Below are positions 54,302-62,552 of a stretch of DNA of 63,152 bases, piece by piece. Location of the stretch: positions 1 to 63,152 of the forward strand of contig WLDE01000003.1 in assembly GCA_009704985.1 (NCBI GenBank), written 5' to 3'. The notes beneath the pieces were generated by a model. The model saw only the letters and a list, made by a program, of their open reading frames with translations. It had not been told where the DNA came from and made no database searches. The first letter of the stretch is position 1. Each line of letters opens with the position of its first letter. The position numbers were made by a program, and so were the translations under genes. Origin of the DNA: Actinomycetota bacterium (GTDB lineage Bacteria > Actinomycetota > Acidimicrobiia > Acidimicrobiales > Ilumatobacteraceae).

Positions 54302-55844
54302 TGGTCCGGCTCCCCTCCCAGTAGGGCGCTCGCAGCGCCTTCTTGTTGATCTTCCCCATCGCGTTGCGGCCGACCGTGCTGACGATCTCCACCGTGCGCG
54401 GGCACTTGTACCCGGCGAGCTTCGAGCGGCACAGGCCGATCAACTCGTCGGCGGTCGGTGGGTCGGCGGGATCGAGCGGCACGACGAGCGCCTTCACCGC
54501 CTCGCCGAGGTCGGCGTCGGGGACGCCGATCACGGCCACGTCGGCGACCTTCGGGTGTTCGACGATCACGGCCTCGGCCTCGGCCGGGTAGATGTTCACG
54601 CCGCCGGCCACGATCATGTCGCTGAAGCGGTCGGTGATGTACACGTAGCCGTCGGTGTCCACGTAGCCGATCTCGCCGATGGTGAACACACCGGGACGCA
54701 GGTGGGCGCGCGCGGTCTTCTCGGGATCGTTGGGGTACACGATCCCGCGACCCGTGGAGTCCTCGAAGTAGAGGCGCCCCTCCTGGCCCGGCGGGAGCTC
54801 CTGGTCGTCGTCGCCCACCACGATCGCCCGCGTGAACGGCGGGATCACGCGCCCCACGCTCCCCGGATGGGCGAGCCACTCCTCGCTGCCGATGTTGCAG
54901 ATCGTGCCGACCTCGGTGGCGCCGTACGCGTCGTTGAAGATCGGTCCGAACCACTGGATCATCTGGTGCTTCACGTCGATCGGACAGGCCGCACCCGTGT
55001 GGGCGACGAGCCGCATCGAGCTCACGTCGTACCGGGCCTTCACCTCGGCGGGCAGCTCGAGCATCCGCTTGAAGTGCGTGGGCACCATCACCGTCGTCTC
55101 GCACCGGTACGTGTCGATGAGCCGCAGCACCTTCTCGGCGTCGAAGCGGCCGAGCACGACCACGGGAGTGCCTGCCGCCAGGATGCGCATGCCCGACAGC
55201 GGGCCGGTGTGGTACATCGGCCCGACGACCAGGTGGGTGCCGAACGTCGCGAACCGGTTCTGCTGCAGCGCCGCGACGTGCTCGACGACGGTGGCCCCGC
55301 CGGCGAACATCGTCGGCGCGAGGTCCACGCCCTTGGGGAAGCCCGTCGTGCCGCTCGTGTACATGAGGTTGGGTCGCGGCGAGACGTCGCGCGGCGGCTC
55401 CGCGTCCGACGACGCAGCCAGCCAGGTCTCCCAGGCCTCGGCGCCGTGGCCTGCCGCATCGGGGCTGCGCCAGGCGATCACCCGTGGCACGCCGGCCTGG
55501 CGGGCCGCCTCGATGCCACGCTCGAGGTTCTCCGGACCGACGAAGAGCACCTTGGTCTGCGAGTCGCGCAGGATGTACGCGGCCTCGTCGGCGTTCAGGT
55601 GGAAGTTCACCGGCACCGAGCTCGCGCCGGCGAGCAGTGCCCCGAGGTGCGCGAGCACGACCTCGACCGCGTTCTCCGCGTACACCGCCACCCGCCGGGC
55701 CGCGCCCAGATCGGCCGCGTGCAGGCCGTTGGCGACCCGGTTCAGGACGTCGTCCACCTCCGCCCAGCGCATCGCGACCCGGTCGTCGCGCAGGGCGAGC
55801 TCGTCGGGCCGCTCGCGCGCCCGGTCGACGGCGATCAACGCCAT
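54294..55844 (-). CDS. Acyl-CoA synthetase (AMP-dependent ligase)
   Basis: A 516-residue adenylate-forming ligase that activates a carboxylic acid to its CoA thioester. NLMYTSGTTGFPKGVD is the AMP-binding loop, FNDAYGATEVG the A5 motif, GYVYITDRFSDMIVAGGVNI the hinge, and GRNAMGKINKKAL carries the catalytic lysine. It is the first gene of the operon, so the operon probably begins degradation of an imported acid. A GAGAGGGGG ribosome binding site precedes ATG 55844. A shared 15-bp operator-like site lies 50 bp upstream. Confidence 0.94.
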   Translation of the reverse strand: MALIAVDRARERPDELALRDDRVAMRWAEVDDVLNRVANGLHAADLGAARRVAVYAENAVEVVLAHLGALLAGASSVPVNFHLNADEAAYILRDSQTKVLFVGPENLERGIEAARQAGVPRVIAWRSPDAAGHGAEAWETWLAASSDAEPPRDVSPRPNLMYTSGTTGFPKGVDLAPTMFAGGATVVEHVAALQQNRFATFGTHLVVGPMYHTGPLSGMRILAAGTPVVVLGRFDAEKVLRLIDTYRCETTVMVPTHFKRMLELPAEVKARYDVSSMRLVAHTGAACPIDVKHQMIQWFGPIFNDAYGATEVGTICNIGSEEWLAHPGSVGRVIPPFTRAIVVGDDDQELPPGQEGRLYFEDSTGRGIVYPNDPEKTARAHLRPGVFTIGEIGYVDTDGYVYITDRFSDMIVAGGVNIYPAEAEAVIVEHPKVADVAVIGVPDADLGEAVKALVVPLDPADPPTADELIGLCRSKLAGYKCPRTVEIVSTVGRNAMGKINKKALRAPYWEGSRTIG

Positions 55845-55893
55845 GGTGCAGGTACCCCCTCTCGCCGCGGCTGGCGGCGTGAGGACGAATCTA

Positions 55894-55908
55894 ACCGAGT
55901 GGTCAATT
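55894..55908 (-). promoter_or_regulatory. Operator-like site before the acyl-CoA ligase operon
   Basis: ACCGAGTGGTCAATT matches ACTGACCGGTCAATT at 40067-40081 in 12 of 15 positions. On the minus strand TAGATT follows at once and may be the -10. Confidence 0.5.
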
Positions 55909-55949
55909 CGGGGTCGTCATCGAGCGCTCACGAGCGGACCCCGGACGCG

Positions 55950-55979
55950 GCAGGGCCCGCCCCGGAGGGCGGGCCCTGC
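55950..55979 (-). terminator. Terminator of the second ABC transporter operon
   Basis: GCAGGGCCCGCC (55950-55961) pairs perfectly with GGCGGGCCCTGC (55968-55979) around CCGGAG, 23 bp past the binding-protein stop. Confidence 0.8.
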
Positions 55980-56002
55980 ACCGACGGACGTCGGGAGCGA
56001 GG

Positions 56003-57460
56003 TCAGCTCGCGGGGGTGTAGACCCCCGTGGTGCCCTCCACGTCGATCACGTCACCCTGGTCGACGAACACCTGGTTCGCGGCGTCCCAGGAGATGATCT
56101 GCGTGCCCTCGGCGATGAAGCCGTCACCGGCGTTCATCACGGCGGACAGACCCTCGCGGAACAGCGACGGGGTGAAGTCGATGTTGCGGGCGGCGTTGAT
56201 GATGCAGGCCCGGGTGATGCCCTCGGGGCAGTCCTCGGCCGCCTTCTTCAGCGTGGCCACCGTCATCTCACCGGCGAGCCAACCGGCCACGGCGATGCCG
56301 GCCGGGTTCGCGTCGGCGTTCACCGAGGTGAAGGCCTCGAGGTAGGTCGAGACGGCCGGCAGCGACGCGTTCTCCGGGTTCGCCACGTCGACCAGGTTCG
56401 ACGACGTGAGCACACCGTCACCGCCGGCGCCGGCAGCGCCGAAGAACAGCTGGTTGGCGCAGGTCGCGGTCTGGTACACGGCCGGGGCGAAGTCGGGGTT
56501 GGCCGCCTTCACGTTGCCGAGCTCGGTCATGAACGCGATGCACTGGGCGCCCAGCGGCACGGCGAGCACGATGTCCGGGTTCGCCGCGGCGATGTTGGTG
56601 AGCTGACCCGACGGTGCACCGGAGTCGGTGACGTCGATGGTCTCCTCGGCGACGAGCTCGATGCCGAACTCCTCGACCTGGGCCTTGAACGCCTCGGCGT
56701 AGGCCTGTCCGAACTCGTTGTTCACGTAGAAGAGCGCGGCGGTCGCGACGTCGGGGTTCTCGCCGGTCGCGTACTCCAGGAACACACGGGACTCCACGGC
56801 GTAGGGCACGAGGAGACCGGTCGTCCACGGGTACACGTCCACGGCACCCCAGCTCGGCGCGCCGGTGGCGGCCCACAGCTGCGGGACGCACAGGGCGTTC
56901 ATGTCGGCCTGGATCGCGGCGTTGTTCGGCGAGCCGATGATGCCCGACAGCAGGGCGACCTCGTCGTCGAACACCAGCGAGTCGACGTTGGTCTTGGTGA
57001 TGTCGGCCGTGTACTGGTCGTCCTTGACGATCGGCACCAGGGTCTGGCCGTTCACGCCGCCCTCGGTCGCGTTGATGTAGTCGAAGTACGCCTGGAAGCC
57101 GTCGGCGAAGGGCGCGAAGAGCGCCGCCGGGCCGCCGGTGAGCGGGATCGACGTCCCGATCTTGATGTCACCCTCGATCACGGCGTTGGCGGCATCGGGA
57201 TCCTCGCACGCCTCCGTGTCCACGACGAACGCGTTCTCGTCGGTCGCGGGCGCGGTGGTGTCCGCGGCGGTGTCGGCGGGCGCCGTCGTGTCGGCGGCGG
57301 GCTCGGTGTCGGCCGGCTCCGTGTCGGCGGGTGCCGTGGTCTCGGCAGCTGCCGTGGTCGGCGTCGCCGCGTCGGTGGTCGACGTCTCGTCGTCGCCACC
57401 GCAGGCTGCGGCGGCCAGCGCGGCGACGACGAAGACCGCCATCAGTCGCTTGTGGGCCAT
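56003..57460 (-). CDS. Periplasmic binding lipoprotein of the second branched-chain-type ABC transporter
   Basis: A 485-residue exported lipoprotein. Signal peptide with lipobox AAAC (Cys20), a Thr/Ala/Asp/Pro linker with PADTE repeats, then a Venus-flytrap domain starting DIKIGTSIPLTGGPAALFAP and containing LLSGIIGSPNNAAIQADMNA. It resembles LivJ-type binders but not closely the binder at 38423. GGGGGAG lies 10 nt before the ATG. Here the binder gene is last in the operon; in the first transporter it is first. Confidence 0.92.
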   Translation of the reverse strand: MAHKRLMAVFVVAALAAAACGGDDETSTTDAATPTTAAAETTAPADTEPADTEPAADTTAPADTAADTTAPATDENAFVVDTEACEDPDAANAVIEGDIKIGTSIPLTGGPAALFAPFADGFQAYFDYINATEGGVNGQTLVPIVKDDQYTADITKTNVDSLVFDDEVALLSGIIGSPNNAAIQADMNALCVPQLWAATGAPSWGAVDVYPWTTGLLVPYAVESRVFLEYATGENPDVATAALFYVNNEFGQAYAEAFKAQVEEFGIELVAEETIDVTDSGAPSGQLTNIAAANPDIVLAVPLGAQCIAFMTELGNVKAANPDFAPAVYQTATCANQLFFGAAGAGGDGVLTSSNLVDVANPENASLPAVSTYLEAFTSVNADANPAGIAVAGWLAGEMTVATLKKAAEDCPEGITRACIINAARNIDFTPSLFREGLSAVMNAGDGFIAEGTQIISWDAANQVFVDQGDVIDVEGTTGVYTPAS

Positions 57461-57513
57461 GTTGGCTTCTCCCCCTCTGGTTGTTGGTTCTGATGGGTGC
57501 CCTGTCGGCGGGA

Positions 57514-58635
57514 TCACCCGGAGACGACGGTAGTCGGCGGCTGCGGCTCCTGCGCGTTCGCGACCGTGGGCAGGGCCGGAGGCCGGGGCAGCACGCGCAC
57601 GACCTTCGCCCTCGCCTTGCGCAGCAGACCGACCGCACCGAACGGCGCGACGAACACGATGACGATGAGCAGCACGCCGAACACGATCCCGCCGAGACCT
57701 CCGATGCGGGTGCCCTCGAACAGACCGAGGACGCCGTTGCCCTCGCCCACACCGCTCGCCCAGTCACGGACGTAGACGAAGATGAAGGCGCCGACGAGCG
57801 GACCCCAGGTGCTGCCGGCACCGCCGAGCACGACCATCACGAGCAGGAAGATCGACCCGAAGAGGGTGAAGAACTGCACGACCGGCTCGACCAGCGTGAG
57901 CTTCATGGCGAAGATGCTGCCCGCGATGCCGGCCATCGCGGCCGACAGACCGAACACCAGGGTCTTCACCGCGGCGAGGTTCACGCCCATCACGGCAGCG
58001 GCGGTCTCGTTGTCGCGCACCGCGACCATCGACCGGCCGAATCGGCTGCGGATCATGCTGCTCGCGATCAGCGTGCAGATCACGAACACCACGAGCGACA
58101 TCCAGAAGAACCACTTGCCGAGATCGGCCCGGCCGTCGAACGGCGTCCACGACGGCGGCAGGTAGCTGAGCCCCTTGATGCCGATGGGACCACCGGTCAG
58201 CCACGCCAACCGGTCCCAGTTCAGGAGCTGGGTGAAGGTGGTCGCGAGCGCGATGCTCACGAGCGCCAGGTACACGCCCTTCAGCCGGAGCGCCGGGAGG
58301 CCGACGACCATGCCCACGGCGAAGCACAGCACGATCGACACCGGGAAGGTCCAGCCGGGCGTCCAGCCGTACTGGCCCACGAGCACGGCCGACGTGTAGG
58401 CGCCGAGGCCGAAGAAGGCCGAGTGACCGAGCGAGATCTGGCCCGTCACACCGACCAGCAGGTTGAGCCCGACCGCGGCCGTGGCGAACAGCAGCATGTC
58501 GGTGAGCTGGCCGATGCCGGAGCGGTTCCAGGTGAGACCCGCCCGGATGAAGAAGAGGGCGACGAGCCCGAACAGCACGAGCTGTCCGACGCGGTGCCAC
58601 GCAGAGCCACGACGAACGTCCTTGGGCCAGGCCAT
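57514..58635 (-). CDS. livM: Branched-chain-type ABC transporter permease, LivM-like
   Basis: A 373-residue, roughly ten-helix permease. AVGLNLLVGVTGQISLGHSA opens the LivM core, GRSMVAVRDNETAAAVMGVN is the cytoplasmic coupling loop, and LGGAGSTWGPLVGAFIFVYV follows. The C-terminal 40 residues are basic and proline-rich. The ATG at 58635 overlaps the LivH stop by one base. It works with the separate LivH; compare the fused permease of the other transporter. Confidence 0.92.
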   Translation of the reverse strand: MAWPKDVRRGSAWHRVGQLVLFGLVALFFIRAGLTWNRSGIGQLTDMLLFATAAVGLNLLVGVTGQISLGHSAFFGLGAYTSAVLVGQYGWTPGWTFPVSIVLCFAVGMVVGLPALRLKGVYLALVSIALATTFTQLLNWDRLAWLTGGPIGIKGLSYLPPSWTPFDGRADLGKWFFWMSLVVFVICTLIASSMIRSRFGRSMVAVRDNETAAAVMGVNLAAVKTLVFGLSAAMAGIAGSIFAMKLTLVEPVVQFFTLFGSIFLLVMVVLGGAGSTWGPLVGAFIFVYVRDWASGVGEGNGVLGLFEGTRIGGLGGIVFGVLLIVIVFVAPFGAVGLLRKARAKVVRVLPRPPALPTVANAQEPQPPTTVVSG

Positions 58636-59540
58636 CACACACGCTCCACACGTTGCGAACCGAACAGACCGGACGGTCTGACGAGGAGGACGACGAGGAT
58701 GATCGCGAACACGACCGAGAGCACCATCCCGCCGCCGAGGAAGTTGACGTACCCGACGATGTAGGCCTGGATGAGCCCGATCGCCAGGCCACCGACCACA
58801 GCGCCCAGCGGCGAGTCGAGGCCACCGAGGATCGCCGCTGCCGACGCGAACACGAACGGGCCGAGCATGAGGGCCTGGCTCAGGCCCGCCTGCGGGGCGA
58901 GGAGCGCCGCTCCCAGGGCACCGATGGCACCCGACACGCCCCAACCGATGGCCAGGATCCAACCGACACGGATGCCGACCAACCGGGACGAGTCCTGGTT
59001 GTTCGCGACGGCGCGCATCGCGAGACCGATCTTGGTCTTGGTGAACAGCGCCCACAGGAGCGCGAGCAGCACCAGCATCACGAGGAAGATGCCGACCCGC
59101 TCCCACCGCACCGCGGCGCCGAAGAGACGGAAGAAGTCGTCCTCACCGTCGGGGAACAGGCTGGCCAAGCCCCGGGGATCGACGCCCCACACCGCGACCG
59201 CGAGCTGGTTGATCAGCAGGAACAGACCGATCGCTGCGACGAGCACGCCGCCGGGGTTCTTGTGCTCGAGCGGGCGGATCACGACCCGCTCGATGCCGAC
59301 GCCCATCACGAAGCCGACGACCATCGACAGCAGGATCGACAGCCACAGCGGCAGGCCCGACAGCGTGAGCGTGCTCGCGACGAACGCGCAGAACATGCCC
59401 ATCTCGCCCTGGGCGAAGTTGAGCTGTCCCGAGCCGCGGAACACCACCACGAGGGCGAGGGCCAAGAGCGCGTAGATCGATCCGGCGGCGAGGCCGTCGA
59501 CGGTGCGCTGGATGAACAGTTCGAAGCTGTTGGCGAACAT
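58635..59540 (-). CDS. livH: Branched-chain-type ABC transporter permease, LivH-like
   Basis: A 301-residue permease. SIYALLALALVVVFRGSGQL then NFAQGEMGMF is the LivH N-terminus, GLAMRAVANNQDSSRLVGIR the coupling loop, and GGLDSPLGAVVGGLAIGLIQ the late signature. The start at 59540 was chosen because the protein then begins MFANSFELFIQRTVDGLAAG, normal for LivH, and lies 4 bp after the LivF stop. About eight membrane helices. Confidence 0.93.
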   Translation of the reverse strand: MFANSFELFIQRTVDGLAAGSIYALLALALVVVFRGSGQLNFAQGEMGMFCAFVASTLTLSGLPLWLSILLSMVVGFVMGVGIERVVIRPLEHKNPGGVLVAAIGLFLLINQLAVAVWGVDPRGLASLFPDGEDDFFRLFGAAVRWERVGIFLVMLVLLALLWALFTKTKIGLAMRAVANNQDSSRLVGIRVGWILAIGWGVSGAIGALGAALLAPQAGLSQALMLGPFVFASAAAILGGLDSPLGAVVGGLAIGLIQAYIVGYVNFLGGGMVLSVVFAIILVVLLVRPSGLFGSQRVERV

Positions 59541-59544
59541 GTGG

Positions 59545-60243
59545 TCACACCCCGAGGTACGCGGCTTGGATGGTTTCGTCGGCCTGGAGCTCGGCCGCCG
59601 TGCCACTGGCCACGATCCGGCCGGTGTCGAGGACGTAGGCGCGATGCGCGATCTTCAGCGCCAGGTTGGCGTTCTGCTCCACGAGCAGCACCGCCATCCC
59701 GGACTCCTGGTTCAGTTCGGTGATCCGTGCGAACAGGTCCTGGGTGATGATCGGGGCGAGGCCGAGGCTCGGCTCGTCGCACAGCAGCAGCTTCGGGCGG
59801 CTCATCATCGCCCGGGCGATCGCCAGCATCTGCTGCTCACCTCCGCTCAGGCTGCCGGCCTTCTGCTCGCGGCGCTCGGCGAGTCGCGGGAACACGCTGT
59901 ACCAGCGGTCGAGGTCCTCGGTGACCTTGCTCGAGCGCGTGAACGCGCCGACCATCAGGTTGTCGTGCACGGTGAGGTCGCTGAACGTGCCGCGCCCCTG
60001 AGGCACCTGGGCGACGCCCAGTCGCACGATCGCGTCGGGGCTCAGCTTGGTGAGCTCGTGGCCGGCGAAGTCGACGGTGCCACCTCGCGGCATGGTGCCG
60101 GAGATGGCGCGCATCGTGGTGGTCTTGCCGGCACCGTTGGCGCCGAGGATCACGACGATCTCGCCGTCGCCGACGGTGAAGTCGATGCCCTGCAGGACCT
60201 GGACGGGTCCGTAGCTGGCGGTGAGTCCGCTGACGGTGAGCAT
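59545..60243 (-). CDS. livF: Branched-chain-type ABC transporter ATPase, LivF-like
   Basis: A 232-residue ABC ATPase. Walker [34 protein letters not shown] typical of LivF, signature [16 protein letters not shown], Walker B LLLCDEPSLGLAP, and VLLVEQNANLALK. It overlaps the LivG gene by one base (TGATG). Distinct from the LivF at 34296. Confidence 0.94.
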   Translation of the reverse strand: MLTVSGLTASYGPVQVLQGIDFTVGDGEIVVILGANGAGKTTTMRAISGTMPRGGTVDFAGHELTKLSPDAIVRLGVAQVPQGRGTFSDLTVHDNLMVGAFTRSSKVTEDLDRWYSVFPRLAERREQKAGSLSGGEQQMLAIARAMMSRPKLLLCDEPSLGLAPIITQDLFARITELNQESGMAVLLVEQNANLALKIAHRAYVLDTGRIVASGTAAELQADETIQAAYLGV

Positions 60244-61004
60244 CAGACCTCGGTTCCCAGGTAGGCGGCGATGACGTGCGGGTCGTTGCGCACCTCGTGC
60301 GGCGTGCCCTCGGCGATCTTGCGGCCGAACTCCATCGCCACGACCTTGTCGCTGATGCCCATCACCATGCTCATGTGGTGCTCCACGAGCAGCACCGTGA
60401 GGCCGAACTGGTCGCGCACGTCGTGGATGGTCTCGCTCAGCTCGTCGACCTCGCTGTGGGTGAGCCCGCTCGCCGGCTCGTCGAGCAGCAGCAGACTCGG
60501 CTTGGCGGCGAGCGCCCGGGCGATCTCCAGTCGCTTCAGCGTGCCGAACGGCAACCCCATCGCCGGCCGGTACGCGAGTGGTGCGAGACCGAGGCGGGCG
60601 AGGATCTCGAACGCCTCTGCCTCCATCCGCTTCTCCTCGCTGCGCACACCGATCCGCAGCGCCGAGCGCACGAAGCCCACGTTGCCGGTGCAGTGCGCGC
60701 CGGTCATCGTGTTCTGCAGCAGCGTCATCGTCGGGAACAGGGCGAGGTTCTGGAAGGTGCGGGCGATACCGAGCCGGGCGATGCCGTGGGCCGGCACGTC
60801 GAGCAGGTCCTGCCCGCGGTACAGCACCTTGCCCTCCGTCGGCTCGTAGATGCGGCTGACGACGTTGAACATCGTCGTCTTCCCGGCGCCGTTGGGGCCG
60901 ATGAGCCCGCAGATCTGCCCTTCGTCGATGTCGAACGACAGCCCGGCGAGTGCCTGGATGCCACCGAAGCGCACCGACACATCCTGGACCTGGAGCACAC
61001 TCAC
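60243..61004 (-). CDS. livG: Branched-chain-type ABC transporter ATPase, LivG-like
   Basis: A 253-residue ABC ATPase. Walker [41 protein letters not shown] typical of LivG, LPFGTLKRLEIARALAAKPS as signature region, Walker [14 protein letters not shown], and LLVEHHMSMVMGISDKVVAM. The GTG at 61004 is preferred: GGGGGAG lies 10 nt upstream; an ATG at 61031 would place that site inside the gene. It is the first gene of the second transporter operon and diverges from the acyl-CoA dehydrogenase; TACTGT at 61078-61083 is a possible -10. Confidence 0.92.
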   Translation of the reverse strand: MSVLQVQDVSVRFGGIQALAGLSFDIDEGQICGLIGPNGAGKTTMFNVVSRIYEPTEGKVLYRGQDLLDVPAHGIARLGIARTFQNLALFPTMTLLQNTMTGAHCTGNVGFVRSALRIGVRSEEKRMEAEAFEILARLGLAPLAYRPAMGLPFGTLKRLEIARALAAKPSLLLLDEPASGLTHSEVDELSETIHDVRDQFGLTVLLVEHHMSMVMGISDKVVAMEFGRKIAEGTPHEVRNDPHVIAAYLGTEV

Positions 61005-61138
61005 GCGAACATCACTCCCCCTCTGGACCATCCGTCAACGGCGGGGTCGTCGATCCGACCCGGCCCGTGGCGGTGTGACAGTAGTCGGGCACGCGCGACG
61101 TGGAAAGCCAGAGTTCGTCGTCGGCGCAGCCGCACCCG

Positions 61139-61144
61139 TACCGT
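61139..61144 (+). promoter_or_regulatory. -10 element TACCGT, leaderless promoter candidate
   Basis: TACCGT ends 8 nt before the GTG at 61153. Confidence 0.5.
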
Positions 61145-61152
61145 GTCGCGTC

Positions 61153-62448
61153 GTGAGCGACGTCGACCTCCCCGATCTCGAGATGTTCCGCAAAGAAGCC
61201 CGTGCGTGGCTGGAGGAACACGGTGAGCCGGTGCCCGTCGCGGCGCCCGCCGACACCGAGGAGGAGGCCTCCGTGGTGTGGGGGCAGGGCACGTTCGACG
61301 TCGCCGTGTTCCACAACCTCGACCACGAGGAGGAGCAGCGCCGCCTGCTCGCCTGTCAGGCCTGGCAGCGCAAGAAGTTCGACGCCGGCTACGCGATGAT
61401 CAACTGGCCCGTCGCCCTCGGTGGCCGCGGCCTGCCCAACAGCTACGTGCGTGCCTTCCTCGCCGAGGAGTCGCGCGTCGTCGTGCCGTCCGCGGGCGAA
61501 CTGCCGCCGACGTCGATGGGCCTCATCGCGACCACCATCGCCGCCTACGGCACCGACGAGCAGAAGGAGCGGTTCATCCAGCCGCTCATGCGTCAGGACA
61601 TCTGGGGGTGTCAGCTGTTCAGCGAGCCCTCCGCTGGTTCCGACCTCGCTTCGCTCACCACCCGCGCGACACGCGACGGCGACGAGTGGATCCTGAACGG
61701 CCAGAAGGTCTGGACCTCCGGCGCGATGTTCGCCCAGTTGGGCCTCGCCATCACCCGGCACGACTTCGACGTGCCCAAGCACAAGGGCATGACGGCGTTC
61801 CTCGTGCCCTTCGACGCGCCGGGCGTCGAGATCCGCCCGATCAAGCAGATGAGCGGCGGCGCCAACTTCAACGAGGTCTTCCTCACCGACGTCCGCCTCC
61901 CCGACTCGCTCCGCCTCGGCCCGGTGGGCGAGGGCTGGCGCGTGGCGCTCACCTGCCTCGGCTTCGAACGCGACCACTCGGCCGGCAGCAGCAGCAATCA
62001 CACCGGTGGCGGCTACAAGCAGGCGCTCGCCGCGGCGCAGTACTTCGAGCGCACGGGCGAGCCGGTGGTCCGCCAGGCGCTCGCCGACCTGTACATCCAG
62101 CACAAGGTCGCGCAGTTCACCAACCGGCGTGCGGCGGCCCGACTCAAGGCCGGCCAGACGCCCGGCCCCGAGGGCTCGCTCGGCAAGCTGATGTGGACCG
62201 CGAACATGGAGCGCACCAGCCACGTGATCTCGAAGGTGCTCGGCGCGAAGCTCGTCGCCGACACGGGCGAGTGGGGCACCTACGCCTGGAGCGAGCACGT
62301 GCTCGGCGCACCCGGCTACAAGATCGCCGGCGGCTCCGACGAGATCCAGCGCAACATCATCGGTGAGCGGGTGCTCGGCCTGCCCGCCGAGCCGCGTGTC
62401 GACAAGGACGTGCCCTTCAGCGAGGCCCAGCGCGCCGCGCGTGCCTGA
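61153..62448 (+). CDS. Acyl-CoA dehydrogenase
   Basis: A 431-residue FAD-dependent dehydrogenase. QLFSEPSAGSDLASLTTRAT and GDEWILNGQKVWTSGA are the FAD-binding blocks; KIAGGSDEIQRNIIGERVLG is the C-terminal signature. It shares layout with the enzyme at 29516 but has a longer acidic N-terminus (residues 20-60). GTG start with TACCGT 8 nt before it and no ribosome binding site, so probably leaderless. Divergent from the second transporter operon, which may supply its substrate. Confidence 0.93.
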   Translation: MSDVDLPDLEMFRKEARAWLEEHGEPVPVAAPADTEEEASVVWGQGTFDVAVFHNLDHEEEQRRLLACQAWQRKKFDAGYAMINWPVALGGRGLPNSYVRAFLAEESRVVVPSAGELPPTSMGLIATTIAAYGTDEQKERFIQPLMRQDIWGCQLFSEPSAGSDLASLTTRATRDGDEWILNGQKVWTSGAMFAQLGLAITRHDFDVPKHKGMTAFLVPFDAPGVEIRPIKQMSGGANFNEVFLTDVRLPDSLRLGPVGEGWRVALTCLGFERDHSAGSSSNHTGGGYKQALAAAQYFERTGEPVVRQALADLYIQHKVAQFTNRRAAARLKAGQTPGPEGSLGKLMWTANMERTSHVISKVLGAKLVADTGEWGTYAWSEHVLGAPGYKIAGGSDEIQRNIIGERVLGLPAEPRVDKDVPFSEAQRAARA

Positions 62449-62552
62449 CGCTCGCACCCGGGACCGGCATCTCCTCCGTCGGGACCACGAACACCGCTCG
62501 GTCCGCTCACGCACCGCTTGATGTCCGGCGCGCGCGTGCCGATGACACGTGC

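Noticed and set aside
50663..62448. Natural-product biosynthetic cluster
   Set aside because: Despite P450, ligase and TetR there is no synthase, carrier protein or tailoring set; a catabolic module with a transporter fits better.
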